A stretch of DNA of 36,170 bases from CAZGSN01 sp964371655 (GTDB taxonomy: Bacteria > Desulfobacterota > Binatia > HRBIN30), in NCBI GenBank assembly GCA_964371655.1, contig CAYJOD010000068.1, forward strand, positions 1 through 36,170, read 5' to 3'. Shown one piece after another: positions 32,919 to 36,170 of the stretch (the first letter of the stretch is position 1; each line of letters starts with the position of its first letter). Made by a program: the position numbers and the translations under genes. Under the pieces are notes generated by a model. It was not told where the DNA came from. It saw nothing but the letters and a program-made list of their open reading frames with translations, and did no database searches.

Positions 32919-33728
32919 ATGCGCTTTGCTCTCCATATCGATCCACCGCTAGCGGCAATTCCCGAGCTGCTCCGCCGTGACGGTGTCGACGCGTTTCAGA
33001 CGACGCTGAGAAATCCACAGCGCTTCGGCAAGGACGGCATTCCCTCCGAGGACGACCAAGGCGCGTTCCAGGCCGCCGCGCAGGGGCTGTGGGGGATCGT
33101 TCATGCCAGTTTGTTGACCAATCTCGCCAGCCCGGATGGACGCATTCGCAACGCGTCGGCATCAGCTCTGCTCGGCGATCTGCAGCTGGCGCTGAAGCTC
33201 GGACTGGCCGGCGTCTGCTTTCACATCGGCTATGCCAAGGGCCATCCGGATCACAAGACGGCGCTGGCCGCAGCGGCGCGCAAGCTCGGGCAGGTCGTGG
33301 AAGCCATGCCCCCCGGCGCCTGTGCGATCATCGAGAACAGTTGCGAAGGTACCGAGCTCGGCAAAGAGATCTGGGAGATCGGCGAGCTGATCCGCGCCGT
33401 CGGTGCCCCGCGGGAACGACTGGCGGTGTTGGTGGATACTTGTCATCTGCACGCTGCCGGCTTCGATCTCGCGACTGAAGATGCTGGCAATAAGCTCGCC
33501 GGCGCCCTAGAGGCCGAGGGCATCCTCGATCGCACCGTCGCCTTTCACCTCAACGACTGCCAAGGCGCCTGCGGAAGTAAGCGTGATCGCCATGCCGCGC
33601 CCGGCGAGGGATCGATTGGTCGCGGGCTCCTTTCGGTGGCGCAGCATCCGGCTTTCGCAAATCTGCCGCTGATCCTGGAAGTATCGCTGGAAGCCGCTCA
33701 CCGCGGCATCGCCTTCCTGGCTGGATAG
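32919..33728 (+). CDS. nfo: Endonuclease IV-type AP endonuclease
   Basis: This encodes 269 residues with the AP-endonuclease family 2 TIM barrel. The enzyme cleaves DNA at abasic sites in base excision repair. The metal-ligand set of Endo IV can be read: H62 (VHASLLTN), H102 (FHIGYAKG), E139 (IENS), D173 and H176 (VDTCHLHAAGFDL), H210 (FHLND), D223 and H225 (RDRH), and a final Glu in LILEVSL. GEGSIGRG also matches. The usual HPG of motif 2 is HIG here. It is slightly shorter than the roughly 280-residue E. coli enzyme. The ATG at 32919 is the first start after the repeat. Confidence 0.93.
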   Translation: MRFALHIDPPLAAIPELLRRDGVDAFQTTLRNPQRFGKDGIPSEDDQGAFQAAAQGLWGIVHASLLTNLASPDGRIRNASASALLGDLQLALKLGLAGVCFHIGYAKGHPDHKTALAAAARKLGQVVEAMPPGACAIIENSCEGTELGKEIWEIGELIRAVGAPRERLAVLVDTCHLHAAGFDLATEDAGNKLAGALEAEGILDRTVAFHLNDCQGACGSKRDRHAAPGEGSIGRGLLSVAQHPAFANLPLILEVSLEAAHRGIAFLAG

Positions 33729-33845
33729 CAGGGGACTCCTGGCGGCGTGTTCCCTGGGCGTTGAGGCCGGACGGTCTCACCCAGAAAAACGTTTGTTGGA
33801 ACACGGACATAGCTCGTCGGCTCGTGGCCACGACAGCCGCGCCGC

Positions 33846-33870
33846 CGACGTTTTTCGGGGCAAAACGTCG
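33846..33870. terminator. Perfect hairpin upstream of carD
   Basis: CGACGTTTT and AAAACGTCG form a perfect 9-bp stem around TCGGGGC. It lies 117 bases after nfo and may end its transcript, though the T residues are within the stem. Confidence 0.35.
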
Positions 33871-33965
33871 ATCAATTTTGACTCTGAGACAGCTTCGAGA
33901 GGCGCCCTCTCGGCCGCCCGGCGTGGCATGAACCGCCACTCAAACCTGTTTTTTTGCATTCGCAA

Positions 33966-33993
33966 TTGGAGGAAGGGGCTCAGCATGTTAAAG
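33966..33993 (+). promoter_or_regulatory. Candidate carD promoter
   Basis: TTGGAG (33966-33971) and TTAAAG (33988-33993) are 16 bases apart, with TG two bases before the -10 (extended -10). The leader would be about 48 bases. Confidence 0.4.
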
Positions 33994-34048
33994 TGTCCCT
34001 TCGATTCATGACATAAAGTCGCCCAAATAGGGCCAGGGAGGCATGACG

Positions 34049-34528
34049 ATGTTTAAGGTTGGAGAAAAGGTCGTCTACCCGGCTCACGGGGTAGGTATCA
34101 TCCAAAGCATCCAAAGCCGGAAGATCTCCGGAACGGAGAAGATGTTCTACATGCTGCGGATCCTGGACAATGACATGACCATTATGATCCCTACGGAAAA
34201 CGTGGCCTCGGTCGGGCTGCGGCGGATCATTGGTCGGGACATGGTTACCAAGGTCTATAAGATCCTCCGCGAGAAGAAGGTGGAGATCGATCAGCAGACC
34301 TGGAACCGACGCTACCGTGAGTACACCGAGAAGATCAAGACCGGATCGGTGCTCGAGATCGCGACAGTGTTGCGAGACCTGTGCGTCCTCAAGAACGACA
34401 AGGAGCTTTCCTTCGGCGAGCGCAAAATGCTCGACACGGCGCGTAACCTGCTCGTGAAAGAGCTTTCCATTGCTCGCTCTCATCCGGAAGAGAAGATCAT
34501 CGCCGAGCTCAGCGATATCTTCACTTGA
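34049..34528 (+). CDS. carD: CarD/CdnL family RNA polymerase-binding regulator
   Basis: This encodes 159 residues. The N-terminal RNAP-interacting (RID/Tudor-like) domain begins MFKVGEKVVYPAHGVGIIQS and includes FYMLRILDNDMTIMIPTEN. The C-terminal helical DNA-contacting domain runs from about residue 70 (WNRRYREYTEKIKTGSVLEI, then LSFGERKMLDTARNLLVKEL). CarD/CdnL proteins stabilise open promoter complexes, for example at rRNA promoters. GGGAGG (34036-34041) is one base from an ATG at 34043 but seven from the ATG at 34049, which also matches family starts, so I use 34049. Monocistronic: own promoter and terminator. Confidence 0.95.
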   Translation: MFKVGEKVVYPAHGVGIIQSIQSRKISGTEKMFYMLRILDNDMTIMIPTENVASVGLRRIIGRDMVTKVYKILREKKVEIDQQTWNRRYREYTEKIKTGSVLEIATVLRDLCVLKNDKELSFGERKMLDTARNLLVKELSIARSHPEEKIIAELSDIFT

Positions 34529-34546
34529 GATCGATTCGAGACTGAC

Positions 34547-34583
34547 AAAAGGCCGCCGGCGGGAACGCCGACGGCCTTTTTGT
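34547..34583 (+). terminator. Rho-independent terminator of carD
   Basis: AAAAGGCCGCCGGCG (34547-34561) pairs with CGCCGACGGCCTTTT (34566-34580) with one mismatch around GGAA, followed by TG and TTTTC. It starts 18 bases after the carD stop. The A-run on the left would also let it work on the opposite strand. Confidence 0.9.
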
Positions 34584-34621
34584 TTTCAGCGGTAGTGTCT
34601 CGTCCGCAAGTACGCGGTCCA

Positions 34622-34835
34622 ACTCGGCCCCCACCTAACCTCCCCCGTTCACGGTAATGTTCACGGGGGAGGGAGATTTGCTGCACAAGCAGCGCGGGGG
34701 ATATTCCATGAATCACCGCTCCCTTACGGTCGCGGCTCTGCGATAGCCTCAGCCATGTTTGCGGAACACGGAGAATCGCTCCCCTCCTTGTTGCCGATTC
34801 CGGCAACGGGGAGGGTTAGGGAGGGGCCGACATCA
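34622..34835. repeat. Nested repeat cluster after carD
   Basis: The outer arms CGGCCCCCACCTAACCTCCC (34626-34645) and GGGGAGGGTTAGGGAGGGGC (34810-34830) are reverse-complementary. Between them lies an inverted copy of the REP-like element (34709-34740, AATCACCGCTCCCTTACGGT then CGCGGCTC). TTCACGGTAATGTTCACGGG adds a small local repeat. No gene is present between 34584 and 35170. Confidence 0.7.
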
Positions 34836-34973
34836 CCCCCCCCAACCTTCTATGACTGGAGACTACGGCCAGCCGAGCTGCGGGGCGGTGAAACCGATCA
34901 CGGCCGCTACCGCCGACCGGAGTCGTGGCGAGTCTCTGGGCCTTGCAGCGAGCACGGATCTAACCCGAATAAC

Positions 34974-35143
34974 TCAGTTGGAACCACGGATGGACGCTGA
35001 TGGACGCGGATAAGACCAGCCAGAAGCCGGATATGCAGAGATTCAGGCGATGAGTTGGCCTGGATAAAATCGATACGCTTCGAAACGAAGTGTTTCCCTT
35101 CCGAATCCGTGTCCATCCGTGTTCATCCGCGGTTCCAATTGAG
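34974..35143. repeat. Inverted repeat built from CACGGAT units, copy 4
   Basis: The left arm is ACTCAGTTGGAACCACGGAT followed by GGACGCTGATGGACGCGGAT. The right arm is AATCCGTGTCCATCCGTG, then TTCATCCGCGGTTCCAATTG. The outer boundary ACTCAGTTGG.ACCACGGAT is shared with 7442-7612 and, in one arm, 12350-12392. It ends just before larE. Confidence 0.78.
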
Positions 35144-35170
35144 GCTTTCAGGTTCAATAGGTTAGGGGAG

Positions 35171-35971
35171 CTACGCCTTGGCCGTAACCGTGCCGTCATC
35201 AACGCTGGTCGCCGCCGGCAGGTTCTCGTTCAGACTGCCGCTACGGAAACCCTGCAGATCCACGGTGACATAGAGAAACCCCAAGCTGCGAAACTCGCGC
35301 ACGATCTCGGCGCGTAGCTCAGGCTCGATGAGCTTGGTGAGCTGGCTGGTTGGGACCTCGATGCGCGCGACCTTGTCATGGTAGCGCACCCGGCACTCGC
35401 CAAAACCAAGCTGACGCAGCACGCGCTCGCCGCCGGCCACTTTGTCCAATCTCTCGCGTGTAATCTCAGTGCCGTAGGGGAAGCGGGACGACAGGCAGGG
35501 GCTCGATGGCTTGTCCCAGGTGCGCAAGTCGAGCTCCTTGCTCAGAGCGCGAATGTCTTGTTTCGTGAGCCCGACTTCGACGAGCGGATGCCGGATCTGA
35601 CGTTCGCCAGCTGCCGTGAGACCGGGTCGATAGTCGCCGAGGTCGTCGACGTTTGCTCCGTCGACGATGTGTTGGATGCCTAGCTTCGGGGCCTCCGCGG
35701 CGCAGATCGCGTAGAGGTTATCCTTGCAAAAATAGCAGCGGTTGGTCGGATTGGCGGCATAGCCTGGAATCTGCAGCTCATCGGCGTCGATGACGAGGTG
35801 CCGAACCTGCAGCTCGTGCGCGAGCTCTACGGCGATTTCGTAGTCTTCATCGACGGCGGTCGGCGATCTGGTCGTCAGGGCGACGGCGTTGTCTTTGAGC
35901 TCGTCGGCCGCGACCTTCAACAGGAACGACGAGTCGACGCCGCCGGAGAACGCAACCAGGACCCGCCCCAT
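35171..35971 (-). CDS. larE: ATP-dependent sacrificial sulfur transferase LarE
   Basis: This encodes at least 266 residues. The PP-loop SGGVDSS (9-15) adenylates the pyridinium carboxylate during synthesis of the nickel-pincer nucleotide cofactor of lactate racemase-type enzymes. CYFCKDNLY (C79, C82) and PCLSSRFPYG (C159) follow. From memory the sacrificial cysteine of the Lactobacillus enzyme is Cys176. The first ATG (35971) falls only eight residues before the PP-loop, which is unusually short. Directly upstream and in frame are 18 codons, LDTQLAQKLELLRHTLRE, that look like the normal LarE N-terminus. They contain no ATG, GTG or TTG and are preceded by TAG, so a CTG start at 36025 is possible; it would place the cysteine at 177. 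No larB, larC or larA is in the window. Confidence 0.92.
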   Translation of the reverse strand: MGRVLVAFSGGVDSSFLLKVAADELKDNAVALTTRSPTAVDEDYEIAVELAHELQVRHLVIDADELQIPGYAANPTNRCYFCKDNLYAICAAEAPKLGIQHIVDGANVDDLGDYRPGLTAAGERQIRHPLVEVGLTKQDIRALSKELDLRTWDKPSSPCLSSRFPYGTEITRERLDKVAGGERVLRQLGFGECRVRYHDKVARIEVPTSQLTKLIEPELRAEIVREFRSLGFLYVTVDLQGFRSGSLNENLPAATSVDDGTVTAKA

Positions 35972-36126
35972 CTCGCGTAGTGTATGGCGCAGCAGCTCCA
36001 GCTTCTGTGCGAGTTGTGTATCCAGAAACTATCTCGCTTCGCTCTCAAACTTGGTAGGGACAAAGGGATCTAGGGGGACGTCTCTGAAGTTCGTTGAATA
36101 ATGCAGGTCGTGTACAACTCGAAGAA

Positions 36127-36170
36127 CCCTCACCCTAACCCTCTCCCAAAGGGCGAGGGGAGCTTGCCTT
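36127..36170 (+). repeat. Dispersed CTCTCCC-type repeat, right window edge
   Basis: CCCTCACCCTAACCCTCTCC then AAAGGGCGAGGGGAGC and TTGCCTT. It is an inverted copy of 1-55. The stretch between larE and this repeat has no other feature. Confidence 0.6.

Noticed and set aside
33793..34011. Small 72-codon frame in the nfo-carD spacer
   Set aside because: No ribosome-binding site, odd composition, and it covers the hairpin and the likely carD promoter.

Overview
The window is 36 kb of GC-rich bacterial chromosome. It has no rRNA or tRNA that I can recognise, no CRISPR array and no complete insertion sequence. The gene set includes an AlkB-type hydroxylase under a TetR regulator, SpeA, MtnA, a CarD-type regulator, LarE, an LLM flavin-type oxidoreductase, a bis-MGD oxidoreductase and a MoxR/VWA pair. 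Together with intergenic spaces full of dispersed inverted repeats, this suggests an uncultured deltaproteobacterial-like lineage (Binatota/Desulfobacterota-type). That placement is inference; no marker gene in the window decides it.

Layout. 0-3 kb: a DMT exporter and a TetR regulator on the minus strand, divergent from alkB, with two near-identical palindromic operators in the shared spacer. 3-5.4 kb: a small HiPIP-like four-cysteine protein downstream of speA (minus strand). 5.7-7.2 kb: exported MsrB and MsrA, separated by repeats. 7.8-8.6 kb: two overlapping membrane-protein genes (DUF420 and TMEM254-like). 8.9-11 kb: a HelD-like SF1 helicase. 11.5-16 kb: a BamE-like lipoprotein, a hybrid histidine kinase, a PlsC-type acyltransferase and a convergent small membrane protein. 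16.3-17.1 kb: a coupled GHKL ATPase + DUF4325 (STAS-like) pair.

17.1-23.7 kb is an accessory, decaying region. It holds hexamer-repeat blocks, a possible transposase tail, a secreted 8-cysteine protein, a 5'-truncated reverse transcriptase, a broken VapBC-like module and a Fic + ribbon-helix-helix module. A mini-gene encoding a Fic-inhibitory-type motif runs convergently into the Fic gene. mtnA lies inside this region. 23.9-30.7 kb: a molybdopterin oxidoreductase, a DUF6122 membrane protein, then a convergent large VWA protein and its MoxR/CbbQ-type AAA+ partner. 31-36 kb: a hypothetical gene, an LLM oxidoreductase, endonuclease IV (nfo), carD with a clear terminator, and larE, whose conserved N-terminus appears to lie upstream of any standard start codon.

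The strongest unexplained signal is the intergenic DNA. At least ten families of imperfect inverted repeats occur, many recurring two to four times. In many of them each arm is itself a run of a short degenerate unit (for example CACGGAT, CACAGAG, ACAGGAT, GGAAACC or CCGCAA types).
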